DNA from: Nostocoides sp.
GTDB lineage: Bacteria; Actinomycetota; Actinomycetes; Actinomycetales; Dermatophilaceae
Assembly: GCA_025929465.1 (NCBI GenBank)
Contig: JAICMC010000004.1
Location: 1 to 38,494, forward strand
Direction of reading: 5' to 3'
DNA length: 38,494 nt
Shown: positions 27,666 to 36,806 of the stretch, one piece after another
How the letters are laid out: every line of letters starts with the position of its first letter
How positions within the stretch are numbered: position 1 is the stretch's first letter
Made by a program: the position numbers and the translations under genes
The notes under the pieces: model-generated
The model's database searches: none
What the model was told of the DNA's origin: nothing
The model's input: only the letters and a program-made list of their open reading frames with translations

Positions 27666-30107
27666 TCAGCTCAGGTGCTTGGGGTTGACCTGGCTGCGGT
27701 GCTCGTCGTCCTCGCCGATGGCCAGGCCACGGACCCGGACGGTCTCGGGCGCCGTACCGGCCGCCACCAGCTGCACCACGACGTACTTGGAGGTGGGGCA
27801 GTTGCTCCCGCGCGCGGTGGAGTCCAGGGCGATGAGCGGGTTGGTCTCGGGGTAGTAGGCGGCGGCACAACCCCGCGGGGTGTCGTACTCGACCGCCCGG
27901 AAGCCGCGCAGCACGCGCCGTGAGCCGTCCCGCCAGGGGGCGACGATGTCGACGAGGTCGCCGTCCCGCAGCCGGGCGGCAGCGAGGTCGAGCCGGTGGA
28001 CGAGCACGACGTCCCGGCCCCCGGACAGGCCCCGATAGCGGTCGTCGTGCCCGTAGATCGTCGTGTTGAACTGGTCGTGGCTGCGCAGGGTCTGCAGCAC
28101 CAGGTGCCCGTCCGGCGCGTCCATGACCTGCGCGGGCGTGACGGTGAAGAGTGCCTTCTTGGCCGAGGTGTCGAACCTGCGCTCGTCGCGGGCCGGGTTG
28201 GGCAGCAGGAATCCGCCGGGCCGGTGGACCTTCTCCTCGTATGCCGCGTGCCCGGGGACGACATGGGCGATGTGCCGGCGCACCACGGCGTAGTCCTGCG
28301 CCATGGCTGGCCAGTCGATCCGGCTTCCGTCCGGTCCGTCGCCGAGTGTGGCCTGGGCCAGCTGGCAGATGATGGCGACCTCGGAGCGAAGGTCCGGGGA
28401 GACCGGATGCAGCCGTCCGGTGGAGACGTGGACGCTGCCCTGGGTGTCCTCCACGGTCACCCCGCGCGGGCCGTCGGGACCGAGGTCGAGGTCGGTCCGG
28501 CCGAGGGTCGGCAGGATCAGGGCGGTCCGCCCGTGGACGACGTGGCTGCGGTTGGGCTTGGTGGAGATCTGGACGGTCAGCCGGGTCGCGCGAAGCGCCT
28601 CGGCGGTCCACTCGGTGTCCGGCGTCGCGGCGGCGAAGTTGCCACCGAGCCCGACGAAGACGTGCGCCAGGCCGTCGCGCATGGCCCGGATCGCGTTGAC
28701 CGTGTCGTGCCCGCGTCGGGTCGGTGCCTTGATGCCGAACTCACGTCCGAGGGCGTCGCCGAAGTGGGGCGGCAGCTTCTCCCAGATCCCCATCGTGCGG
28801 TCGCCCTGCACGTTGGAGTGGCCACGGACCGGGCAGAGTCCGGCGCCGGGTTTGCCGACGTTGCCCTGGAGCAGGCAGAGGTTGACGATCTCCTTGATGG
28901 TGGCGACGGCATACGGGTGCTGGGTGATGCCCATCGCCCAGGCCACCACCATGCGCCGCGACCCGGCGAGCAACGCGGCGACCTCATCGATCTGGGACCG
29001 GGAGAGCCCGGTCGCGGTCTGGACCGCGGCCCAGTCCAGGGCACGCAGGTGCTCGGCGTACGGGGCGAACCCCACGGTGTGCCGCTGGACGAAGTCGTGG
29101 TCGACGGGACCGTCGAGCCCGTCCTGCCGCGCCGCGTCATCTCGTTCGAGGAGGAGGGCGGCCAGCCCCTGGAAGAGCGCCAGGTCTCCGCCGGAGCGCA
29201 CCGGCAGGTGCACGTCGGCCAGTTTCGTCCCGATCCCGGAGAGCCCGCGCGGGGTCTGCGGGTTCTCGAAGCGCATCAGCCCGGTCTCGGGAAGCGGGTT
29301 GATCGCGACGATCTTCGCGCCCGCCTGCTTGGCCCGCTCGAGAGAGGTGAGCATACGGGGGTGGTTGGTGCCCGGGTTCTGGCCGACGAGGAGGAGCAGC
29401 GAGGCCGTCTCGACGTCCTCCAGGGTGACGGTCGCCTTGCCGATCCCGATCGTCTCGGCCAGGGCCACCGAGGTCGACTCGTGGCACATGTTGGAACAGT
29501 CCGGCAGGTTGTTGGTGCCCAGGGCCCTGGCGAACAGCTGGTAGCAGAACGCCGCCTCGTTGCTGGCTCGGCCACTGGTGTAGAAGATCGCCTCGTCCGG
29601 CGAGTCCAGCCCACGGATGGTCTGGCCGATGAGCTCGTAGGCCGCGTCCCAGGTGATCGGGGTGTAGTGGGTGGCCCCTTCGCGCAGGACCATCGGCTCG
29701 GTGATCCGGCCGGCCTGCTCCAGCTGGTAGTCGCTCCACGTGGCGAGCTCCTCCACCGGGTGTGCGGCCCAGAACGACCGGTCCGCGCGGGTCCGGTTCG
29801 CCTCGTGGGCGACGGCCTTGGCGCCGTTCTCGCAGAACTCCGCCTTCTTGCGGCGGTCCGGCTCGGGGTCCGCCCACGCGCAGCTGGGGCAGTCGTAGCC
29901 GTCGGGCTGGTTCAGCGCGGACAACGCCTTCGCCGTCCGCGTGGCCCCCATCTGCTCCAGCGACCGGTTCAGCGAGACGGCGACGGCGACCGGACCGGCC
30001 GCGGCGCGCGAGATCCTGCCGGTGCTCACCTCGGTACTGCCCGGCTCGGTCGCGGGCGCCTCGGCGTCCTGGCTCTCGGTGTCGGCGCCCTCCGGGTCGC
30101 GTCTCAC
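27666..30107 (-). CDS. FdhF/YdeP family molybdopterin oxidoreductase
   Basis: NQPDGYDCPSCAWADPEP...KKAEFCENGAKA...YTSGRASNEAAFCYQLFARALGTNNLPDCSNMCHE...GLCPVRGHSNVQGDRTMGI. Confidence 0.95.
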   Translation of the reverse strand: MRRDPEGADTESQDAEAPATEPGSTEVSTGRISRAAAGPVAVAVSLNRSLEQMGATRTAKALSALNQPDGYDCPSCAWADPEPDRRKKAEFCENGAKAVAHEANRTRADRSFWAAHPVEELATWSDYQLEQAGRITEPMVLREGATHYTPITWDAAYELIGQTIRGLDSPDEAIFYTSGRASNEAAFCYQLFARALGTNNLPDCSNMCHESTSVALAETIGIGKATVTLEDVETASLLLLVGQNPGTNHPRMLTSLERAKQAGAKIVAINPLPETGLMRFENPQTPRGLSGIGTKLADVHLPVRSGGDLALFQGLAALLLERDDAARQDGLDGPVDHDFVQRHTVGFAPYAEHLRALDWAAVQTATGLSRSQIDEVAALLAGSRRMVVAWAMGITQHPYAVATIKEIVNLCLLQGNVGKPGAGLCPVRGHSNVQGDRTMGIWEKLPPHFGDALGREFGIKAPTRRGHDTVNAIRAMRDGLAHVFVGLGGNFAAATPDTEWTAEALRATRLTVQISTKPNRSHVVHGRTALILPTLGRTDLDLGPDGPRGVTVEDTQGSVHVSTGRLHPVSPDLRSEVAIICQLAQATLGDGPDGSRIDWPAMAQDYAVVRRHIAHVVPGHAAYEEKVHRPGGFLLPNPARDERRFDTSAKKALFTVTPAQVMDAPDGHLVLQTLRSHDQFNTTIYGHDDRYRGLSGGRDVVLVHRLDLAAARLRDGDLVDIVAPWRDGSRRVLRGFRAVEYDTPRGCAAAYYPETNPLIALDSTARGSNCPTSKYVVVQLVAAGTAPETVRVRGLAIGEDDEHRSQVNPKHLS

Positions 30108-30370
30108 GGCCGGCTCCGGCCGGACAGAACAGCCCCGTCCGCGCCCTCGGAGAGTGGGCTCGGGCCGTCCTTGCCGCCACAGGCCATGACTACCTCCCAG
30201 GGGTTGGCGTACCGGCGGTCCCGGTCGAGGTCCGCCAGGTGTCGCAGCAGCCGGACCGGGGCATGGCGCCGGATCAGCGTAGCGATCAGCTCATCCTGAC
30301 CCGCCGGGAAGCTCACCCCGGTGAGCAGCGACACGCACTCGCCCGCCCACGCGCCCTCGTCGTCGCTCAC
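30104..30370 (-). CDS. Small DUF2795-like protein
   Basis: VSDDEGAWAGECVSLLTGVSFPAGQDELIATLIRRHAPVRLLRHLADLDRDRRYANPWEVVMACGGKDG; GTG after a GGGAGCAGGAC SD; 4-nt overlap with the FdhF/YdeP-like gene. Confidence 0.6.
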   Translation of the reverse strand: MSDDEGAWAGECVSLLTGVSFPAGQDELIATLIRRHAPVRLLRHLADLDRDRRYANPWEVVMACGGKDGPSPLSEGADGAVLSGRSRP

Positions 30371-30438
30371 GTCCTGCTCCCTCTGCCCTCGGTCGCTGTG
30401 CTCCACACCAGCAGCCTTACCCCGGTGGCGGGGGACTC

Positions 30439-30665
30439 ATGCGTACGCGCGGCAACCCCGACCTGGCCGACACGATCAAGCGGCTGCAGGCGTATGCCGC
30501 GGCCGGGGCCGAGGTCCTGTACGCGCCACTGCTCACCACCGCCGACCAGGTCCGCGCGGTCGTGTCCAGCGTCGAGGTGCCGGTGAACGTCCTGGTGACG
30601 CCGTCCACGCCGGGCATCGCAGAGCTGGCTGGGCTGCGGACGGGCGCTACGCAGCTCCTGAGCCT
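30439..30665 (+). pseudogene. Fragment of isocitrate lyase/PEP mutase family protein
   Basis: NPDLADTIKRLQAYAAAGAEVLYAPLLTTADQVRAVVSSVEVPVNVLVTPSTPGIAELAGL; lacks the N-terminal catalytic half and the C-terminus. Confidence 0.7.
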
Positions 30666-30687
30666 GCGGCATACCCGGTCTGCCGCC

Positions 30688-30942
30688 TCAGCGGCCGGTG
30701 AGCCGAGCGACCTCGGTGACGTAGTCCGCCTCGGCCGCCTCGGTCGAGACGCCGGCGAGGGCTGCCCAGGCGTCGTACTTGGCCCGCCCGACCAGGTCGA
30801 GGAACCCCGGCCGCTTTCCCGAGACGTCGCCGACGGTGGCCTGCTTGTACAGCGCGTAGAGGCGCAGCTTGGTGTCGTTGCCCGGGTCGTCGGTGAGGTC
30901 GCTGACCGCTGCGACCGCCTGCTCGAATTCGGTGCCAGCCAT
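30688..30942 (-). CDS. Acyl-CoA-binding protein
   Basis: MAGTEFEQAVAAVSDLTDDPGNDTKLRLYALYKQATVGDVSGKRPGFLDLVGRAKYDAWAALAGVSTEAAEADYV. Confidence 0.95.
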   Translation of the reverse strand: MAGTEFEQAVAAVSDLTDDPGNDTKLRLYALYKQATVGDVSGKRPGFLDLVGRAKYDAWAALAGVSTEAAEADYVTEVARLTGR

Positions 30943-31093
30943 GCCCGTCAGCCTACGGCGGCCCGGCGCGCTGCGGGTCTCCTCGGATCCGGTGTGGTTG
31001 GAGGCTGTCCCGGACAACGCAGCCGCCTCCACCACGCATGATTCGGTGGGGGAGGGGTAGAACGTGCTTTGTGCGGTACGGATCGAAACGACC

Positions 31094-31768
31094 ATGAGCG
31101 CCCCGGCTGACAGCAGGCCAGTCATGCCTGACCAGCTCGCGTCGTTGGCCGAGTCGGCGATGGCGTCCAAGCTCACCATCGGTGTCGCCGAGTCCCTCAC
31201 CAGTGGGGCACTTGCGGCTGCGTTGGGCGCGGCTCCGCAGGCCTCGGACTGGTTCGAGGGTGCCGTCGTCGCCTACTCGGGATCGGTCAAGCACGACCTG
31301 CTGCACGTGCCCGAGGGTCCGCTGGCCGGTGAGTCGGGGGTGAGGGCCATGGCCGAACAGGCTGCCGCCCTCCTGGGAGCCGGTGTCACGTTGGCCGTGT
31401 CGGGTGTAGGAGGTCCCGATCCGCAGGATGGTCAAGAGGTGGGAACGGTGTGGTTCGCAGTCCACACCGCAGGCCGGACCAGCACTGAGCGCAGGGTGTT
31501 CGAGGGCGATACCGCAGCGGTCCTCAGGCAGACCGTCGAACGGGGCCTGGTCCTCCTGCTCGACGCCGTGACCGGGGACCGCCGCCCGGGGGAACGAGGA
31601 GCGCCCGGAGGTCCGTCCGGGAAGGATGCAGGGTCCGGCCGCAGCGAGGACGTCTCGGACGTCGCGGCTGAAGGCGCCGGGCAACGCATCCGCAGCACTG
31701 GTATGCCGGTCGCCGGAGACCTACCGGTCACGCCACCTCCGCTGTGGGACGGGTCAGCGGCCCACTGA
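31094..31768 (+). CDS. CinA C-terminal domain protein (nicotinamide-nucleotide amidase-like)
   Basis: IGVAESLTSGALAAALGAAPQASDWFEGAVVAYSGSVKHDLL...VTLAVSGVGGPDPQDGQEVGTVWFAV. Confidence 0.92.
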   Translation: MSAPADSRPVMPDQLASLAESAMASKLTIGVAESLTSGALAAALGAAPQASDWFEGAVVAYSGSVKHDLLHVPEGPLAGESGVRAMAEQAAALLGAGVTLAVSGVGGPDPQDGQEVGTVWFAVHTAGRTSTERRVFEGDTAAVLRQTVERGLVLLLDAVTGDRRPGERGAPGGPSGKDAGSGRSEDVSDVAAEGAGQRIRSTGMPVAGDLPVTPPPLWDGSAAH

Positions 31769-31806
31769 CGTGTCGTCAGACGGTCGACGCTGGTCCTCCC
31801 GCGGGA

Positions 31807-31832
31807 ACCGCAGTCGTGGGCGCGACTGCGGT
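31807..31832. terminator. Hairpin downstream of the cinA-like gene
   Basis: ACCGCAGTCG-TGGGCG-CGACTGCGGT, 10-bp perfect stem. Confidence 0.65.
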
Positions 31833-31992
31833 CTCGGTGGTGCGGCGAGCCAGACCCGCCCGGGTCGAGGACCCGCGGCGGAGCCGAACGCTCAGCTGCC
31901 TGCCGTCTCGTCCGGCGGACCACCGCTGTGGATGCGTTCTCCGGTTCGGCGCGCGGCTGTTTGCCGTGGGCCGGGGCGGGTAGGAAGGCTTC

Positions 31993-32601
31993 ATGGACGA
32001 GCAGAGCACAGCCAATCCGACGGGTGAGGTCGAGCTCGACCTCACGACGGTGCTTGCGGGCCAGCACGCCAGGATTCGAGAGCTCTTCGCAACCGCGCTC
32101 GCTGCGCCACCGGAGGGCCGGGCGCAGCAGTTCGGCCGGCTCTCGCGGCTGTTGGCGATCCACGAGGCTGCTGAGCAGGAGTCCCTGCACGGGGCGGCCG
32201 ACCCGGCTGCGGACAGCGACCTCGGCATCGCCGCGACCGACAAGGCCACTGACGAGGAGGTATCGGCCCAGCGGCGCCGGGAGGAGCAGGCCGCCGGCGA
32301 CACGATCGAGAACCTGCAGGGCATGGACCCGACCTCGCTCTCCTTCCGGATGCAGCTGGCGCAGCTCCAGGAAGCCGTCAGCCGCCACGCCGACGCCGAG
32401 GAGACCGAGGAGCTGCCTCGCTTCCTCGCCCGGGCGTCCGCCCAGCAGCGCGACCACGCGCTGATGACGCTGGGACGGGTCGACGAGCTGGTTGCGGACA
32501 CCTCCGAGCAGGCCGCTGTACCTGCAGGGGTCGGGTTCGCCGAGCAGCTGGCCGCTGCGCGCCTGGCCCTCGGGAGTGCGGGACGGGCCCCGCGTGCCTG
32601 A
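31993..32601 (+). CDS. Hemerythrin domain-containing protein
   Basis: TTVLAGQHARIRELFATAL...LLAIHEAAEQESLHGA...LQEAVSRHADAEETEELP. Confidence 0.85.
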   Translation: MDEQSTANPTGEVELDLTTVLAGQHARIRELFATALAAPPEGRAQQFGRLSRLLAIHEAAEQESLHGAADPAADSDLGIAATDKATDEEVSAQRRREEQAAGDTIENLQGMDPTSLSFRMQLAQLQEAVSRHADAEETEELPRFLARASAQQRDHALMTLGRVDELVADTSEQAAVPAGVGFAEQLAAARLALGSAGRAPRA

Positions 32602-34138
32602 CCACGCACCCGGGCTGCCCGAGGTGGAGCGCAAGTTCGACGTCGATGACGACACCCGGCTGCCTGACCTGGCCGGCGCTTGGGCCGACAACGTGCTCGG
32701 GACGGCCACCGATGTCGAGCTGGTGGCCGTCTACTTCGACACGTCCAGTGCCGACTTGGCGCGTCACGGCGTCACGCTGCGCCACCGGTCCGGGGGCTCG
32801 GACGAGGGCTGGCACCTGAAGGTCGCCCTGGGCGGCGACGAACGTCGGGAGCTGCGGCGCCCACTCGCCGCGATCGAGGACGGTCCCCCGGCAACCCTGC
32901 TGCGGGTGGTCCGTGCCGCCCTCCGCGGGCGGGAGGCCGCGCCCGTGGCTCGGCTGACCACCCAGCGGACCGAGCACCCTCTCGTGGCCGCCGACGGCAC
33001 GGTGCTCGCCGTCGTCTGCGACGACCGGGTGACCGGCACACCCGCAGCCCGGACAGGGCGGCACGACGGCCGCAGCTGGCGGGAGTGGGAGGTGGAGCTG
33101 GTGTCCGGCGAGCCGGCCCTTCTCGACGACATCGGACAGCTGCTGTGCGAGGCCGGTGCCCGCCCCGCCGTCAGCAGGACGAAGCTGTCACATCTGCTGG
33201 GCACACCAGTGGAGCCGATGGGGGTCTCCGGCGCGAGCGCCGGGAAGGACACCTTGGACGCCCTCCTCCGTGCGCGGGCCAGCCGGCTGGTCAGTCAGCT
33301 CGTTGCGCGTGACATCGTCTATCGCCTCGATCAGCCGGAATCGGTACACCGGCTGCGGATCGCGGTCCGCAGGCTGCGCTCGCTGCTCACCACGTGCCGC
33401 CCTGTCCTCGGGGCGGCTGCGGTCGACGACCTTCGTGCGGAGCTGCGATGGTTCGGCACCGCCCTGAGCGCCGAACGCGACGTGGACGTCCTGCGGCGCC
33501 ACCTGCTGGACGAGGCGATCCCGCGGCTGCCCGGGGTGGTGGTGGACGGCCGGCTGGTGACCGGCATACGGGAGCAGCTGACGGAGCCAGCGCGGCAGGG
33601 TCACCGGGCGGCCCGTCGCGCGATGGGCAGCAAGCGGTATCTCGCCCTTCTCGACCGGCTGGAGGTCTTGGCCGCCGAGCCGCACCCGACGGCCGCCGCC
33701 AAGCCGGCCCGGTCGCAAGCGCGTCGTCTTGTGCGTCGTGACGGCAAGAGCCTGCGCCGGGCGATGAGGAAGGCCCTGGCGACACCCCCCGGGGAGCGGC
33801 GTGACCGCGCCCTGCACGAGGCACGCAAGAAGGCCAGGCGGGTCCGGTATGCCGCCGAGCTCGCCGAGCCCGTCGTCGGCAGGTCGGCGCGAAGGCTGGC
33901 CCGGGCGGCCAGACGCCTGCAGGATGTGCTCGGCGAGCATCAGGACGCGGTCGTGGCAGGGCAGGCGCTGCACGAGCTGGTCGAGGCCGACACGGCCGGC
34001 TCGACGGTGGCAGTGCAGTTCACCCTCGGGCGGCTGTACGCGCACGAGCAGCAGCGAGCCGAACCGGTCATGGAGCGCTTGGCGCCGGCGTGGCGGAAGA
34101 TGTCGGCAGCGCTTGATCGGTGGAAGCACAGCGGCTGA
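32594..34138 (+). CDS. CYTH and CHAD domain-containing protein
   Basis: CYTH: LPEVERKFDVDDDTRLPDL...VELVAVYFDTSSADLARHGVTLRHRSGGSDEGWHLKV; CHAD: PESVHRLRIAVRRLRSLLTTCRPVL...HEARKKARRVRYAAEL; GTG start overlapping the upstream stop. Confidence 0.92.
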   Translation: MPDHAPGLPEVERKFDVDDDTRLPDLAGAWADNVLGTATDVELVAVYFDTSSADLARHGVTLRHRSGGSDEGWHLKVALGGDERRELRRPLAAIEDGPPATLLRVVRAALRGREAAPVARLTTQRTEHPLVAADGTVLAVVCDDRVTGTPAARTGRHDGRSWREWEVELVSGEPALLDDIGQLLCEAGARPAVSRTKLSHLLGTPVEPMGVSGASAGKDTLDALLRARASRLVSQLVARDIVYRLDQPESVHRLRIAVRRLRSLLTTCRPVLGAAAVDDLRAELRWFGTALSAERDVDVLRRHLLDEAIPRLPGVVVDGRLVTGIREQLTEPARQGHRAARRAMGSKRYLALLDRLEVLAAEPHPTAAAKPARSQARRLVRRDGKSLRRAMRKALATPPGERRDRALHEARKKARRVRYAAELAEPVVGRSARRLARAARRLQDVLGEHQDAVVAGQALHELVEADTAGSTVAVQFTLGRLYAHEQQRAEPVMERLAPAWRKMSAALDRWKHSG

Positions 34139-34202
34139 GGCACCCAGATCTGGTCGACCGACCAACCCCGAGCGGCATACCGTGCACGCACGTGCCGTTG
34201 CT

Positions 34203-34335
34203 GTGGCCGGTTGCGGAGGGCGCAACCTCTTGCATGACGCCACCGAGGTCGTACCCGGAGCCGGGCCCGGCCATAGCGCGCTGCTGCTCGTGGGCGAGCA
34301 ACCGGGCGCCCAGGAGGACCGGGAGAGTCGGACCA
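34203..34335 (+). pseudogene. N-terminal remnant of a UdgX-type uracil-DNA glycosylase
   Basis: CGGRNLLHDATEVVPGAGPGHSALLLVGEQPGAQEDRESR resembles the UdgX N-terminal region; the rest of the domain is absent. Confidence 0.65.
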
Positions 34336-34424
34336 TCGAAGAGATCATCGGTCCGCCCACCGACGCCGGTGAGGAGGACTGCTGCTCATGGGTTCGGGAC
34401 GCGCCGGCGGGGTACTTCGTGGCC

Positions 34425-35417
34425 ATGACCAAGATCGGATACTTCCTGTCCTGCGAGGAGTACGCCCCCGCGGAGCTGTTGGAGCAGGCGCGGCTGGCCG
34501 AGGAGGCGGGCTTCGACGGGCTGTGGATCAGTGACCACTTCCACCCGTGGACGTCCCAGCAGGGGCAGTCCGCCTTCGTGTGGTCGATCATCGGTGCGCT
34601 CTCCCAGATGTGTGACCTACCGGTGACCACCGCCGTGACCTGTCCTATCCTGCGCCAGCATCCAGCGCTCGTCGCGCAGGCGGCAGCCACGAGCGCCGTC
34701 CTGCTCGGGGAGGGCCGCTTCCGTCTGGGTGTGGGCACCGGAGAGGCGCTGAACGAGCACGTCCTCGGCGACACGTGGCCGGAGGCCGATGTGCGTCTGG
34801 AGATGTTGGAGGAGGCCGTGGAGCTGATCCGGGCCTTGTGGAGCGGCGATGCGGTCAGCCACCGAGGGCGTCACTACCGGGTGCAGAACGCCCGGATCTG
34901 GACCCGCCCGGCCAGTCCGCCCGAGATCCTCGTCTCGGCGTTCGGGCCCAAGGCGGTCGAGCTCGCGGCGCGCATCGGCGACGGCTACGTCACCACCAGC
35001 CCGGACCGGGACCTCTTGGCGTCATTCCGCAAGAACGCGCCGGCAGGGGCCACGACTCAAGCGGGCTTCAAGGTCGCGTGGGCCCCCACGGCCGAGGAGG
35101 GCATCGACCACGCGCACCGGATCTGGCCCAACGCCGGCCTGCCGGGGGAGCTGGCCCAGGTCCTGCCCACCGTCGAGCATTTCGAGCAGGCGTCCCAGCT
35201 GGTCACCAGAGCGGCAACCGCGGACAGTGTCTCGGCGGGGGCCGACCCCGCGGTGCACCTGGCGGCGTTCGACCCGTTCCTCCAGGCCGGCTTCGACGAG
35301 ATCTACGTCGCGAACATGGGACCGCACTACGCCGAGATGATCCGCGGCTTCGGACGGGACGTCCTTCCGGCCCTCCGCGCACGCTCGAAGGACGCTGCAG
35401 CCCAGACTGGGCCGTGA
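34425..35417 (+). CDS. LLM class (F420-type) oxidoreductase
   Basis: MTKIGYFLSCEEYAPAELLEQARLAEEAGFDGLWISDHFHPW...LGVGTGEALNEHVLGDTWPEADVRLEMLEEAVELIRALWSG. Confidence 0.92.
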   Translation: MTKIGYFLSCEEYAPAELLEQARLAEEAGFDGLWISDHFHPWTSQQGQSAFVWSIIGALSQMCDLPVTTAVTCPILRQHPALVAQAAATSAVLLGEGRFRLGVGTGEALNEHVLGDTWPEADVRLEMLEEAVELIRALWSGDAVSHRGRHYRVQNARIWTRPASPPEILVSAFGPKAVELAARIGDGYVTTSPDRDLLASFRKNAPAGATTQAGFKVAWAPTAEEGIDHAHRIWPNAGLPGELAQVLPTVEHFEQASQLVTRAATADSVSAGADPAVHLAAFDPFLQAGFDEIYVANMGPHYAEMIRGFGRDVLPALRARSKDAAAQTGP

Positions 35418-35436
35418 CGCAGGGTCAACCTCTTGG

Positions 35437-36456
35437 TCAGGTGCGTGAGCCTGATCCTGGCTTCGGGCTGCCAGCGCTCGGTGCCAGGAGACGGTTCAGC
35501 CAGGTCAGGACGGTGTCGAGCGCCTCAGGGTCCAGGCGGGTTCCATCGGCGTTGTAGCCGTTGCCCGGAGTCGCGATCACGTCAGCTGCAGTGCGGGTGT
35601 CCTCCTTCAGGACGTGGTTGGCGGTGGGCGGGAAGGCGAACGTGACGTTCGGCATTGCGGCGGCGGCCGCCTGCAGCGGGTCGCCGTCGGCATGCAGGTC
35701 GATCTGCAGGTCGTGGCCGCCGATCAGCACCAGCGTCGGGATCGTGACCTCGGGCAGGGTGCGGGTGGCGTCCTCGACCCACAGCTCCCGGGCAAGGGGA
35801 AGGTTGGCTGGGGTCTCGAAGCTGGCCAGCACCAGCCTCACGGCCTCCGGCAGCCGGGGGTCGGCGTCCATGGGCCGGCCCGACTCGTAGCGTTCGATCG
35901 CGGCGCGTACGGCACCCATGAGCTCGGCGCCGTCGGGCACCTGGGTGGCCTGCAGTGCCAGTTGGGACAGGAGGACATCTCTGATCGGACGGCCCGGTGG
36001 GGCCGCGAGCACGATGCCCGCCAACGGGACGGCTTGCCTGCTGGTGGCGTAGTGCAGCACGTGGAGGGCGCCCTCGCTGTTGCCGAGGCCGACGATGCGG
36101 GAGGCGTCGACGCAACTGTCGCGGGTCAGTGCCGCGACCGCGGCAGCCAGCTCGTCCAGGTGCGAGGCCATGCTGAGGTGGCCGGTCATCTTGGGGAGGT
36201 TCTCGGCGGCGTAGGGGCCGGACGCGCGTTTGTCGTAGCGCAGCGACGCGATGCCCGCCTCAGCGAACGCAGCGGCGAGCAGCCGGGCGCTGCCGTTGGC
36301 GCCCGGAAGCAGGGGGGAGCACCAGTCACGGTCGGTCGGGCCGCTTCCGGCGACGAGCACCACGGCGGGGTACCGGCCCTCGCCGCCGGGCCGGATGAAG
36401 ATGCCGTGCATGGTGATCTCGTCGAGCTGCCAGGTCATCTCGGCCGAGGTCGTCAC
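35437..36456 (-). CDS. Alpha/beta hydrolase (dienelactone hydrolase/acyl peptidase-like)
   Basis: HGIFIRPGGEGRYPAVVLVAGSGPTDRDW...ASLRYDKRASG...IVGLGNSEGALHVL; GTG start at 36456. Confidence 0.88.
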   Translation of the reverse strand: MTTSAEMTWQLDEITMHGIFIRPGGEGRYPAVVLVAGSGPTDRDWCSPLLPGANGSARLLAAAFAEAGIASLRYDKRASGPYAAENLPKMTGHLSMASHLDELAAAVAALTRDSCVDASRIVGLGNSEGALHVLHYATSRQAVPLAGIVLAAPPGRPIRDVLLSQLALQATQVPDGAELMGAVRAAIERYESGRPMDADPRLPEAVRLVLASFETPANLPLARELWVEDATRTLPEVTIPTLVLIGGHDLQIDLHADGDPLQAAAAAMPNVTFAFPPTANHVLKEDTRTAADVIATPGNGYNADGTRLDPEALDTVLTWLNRLLAPSAGSPKPGSGSRT

Positions 36457-36758
36457 TGTGGGGCCCCGCCATAGAGGGTGGTGCGGTCCTTGTCGCTGAG
36501 CTCGTCGTCCTTGACGGGGCGCATCGTCGCCCAGTGCCGGCCGACGGAGCAGTGGCCCCAGCGGGTCAGCGGGCCGAGCCGCACCTTGGTCAGCGACCCG
36601 CCCATGACCCAGGTGGTGAGGAACAGATGTCCCTTGCTGCACCGCACCGGGCTGCGACCAGGGATCTGGTAGCCGGCACGGCGCGCCCAGAGGTTCAGCG
36701 CGACGACGAGGACCGCGACGACCACGAGGACCGCGACGACGACCCATAATGCCGTCAT
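36453..36758 (-). CDS. Small single-TM membrane protein
   Basis: MTALWVVVAVLVVVAVLVVALNLWARRAGYQIPGRSPVRCSKGHLFLTTWVMGGSLTKVRLGPLTRWGHCSVGRHW; 4-nt overlap with the hydrolase. Confidence 0.75.
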   Translation of the reverse strand: MTALWVVVAVLVVVAVLVVALNLWARRAGYQIPGRSPVRCSKGHLFLTTWVMGGSLTKVRLGPLTRWGHCSVGRHWATMRPVKDDELSDKDRTTLYGGAPQ

Positions 36759-36806
36759 GGTCGGCAATGTTATCAAGATCGGGAATGGTGGCGTAGGGGG
36801 CCGCGG

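Noticed and set aside
27996-30299. 767-aa plus-strand ORF
   Set aside because: Antisense shadow of the FdhF/YdeP oxidoreductase gene.
31776-32609. Minus-strand 277-aa ORF
   Set aside because: Antisense to the hemerythrin gene; no recognisable domain.
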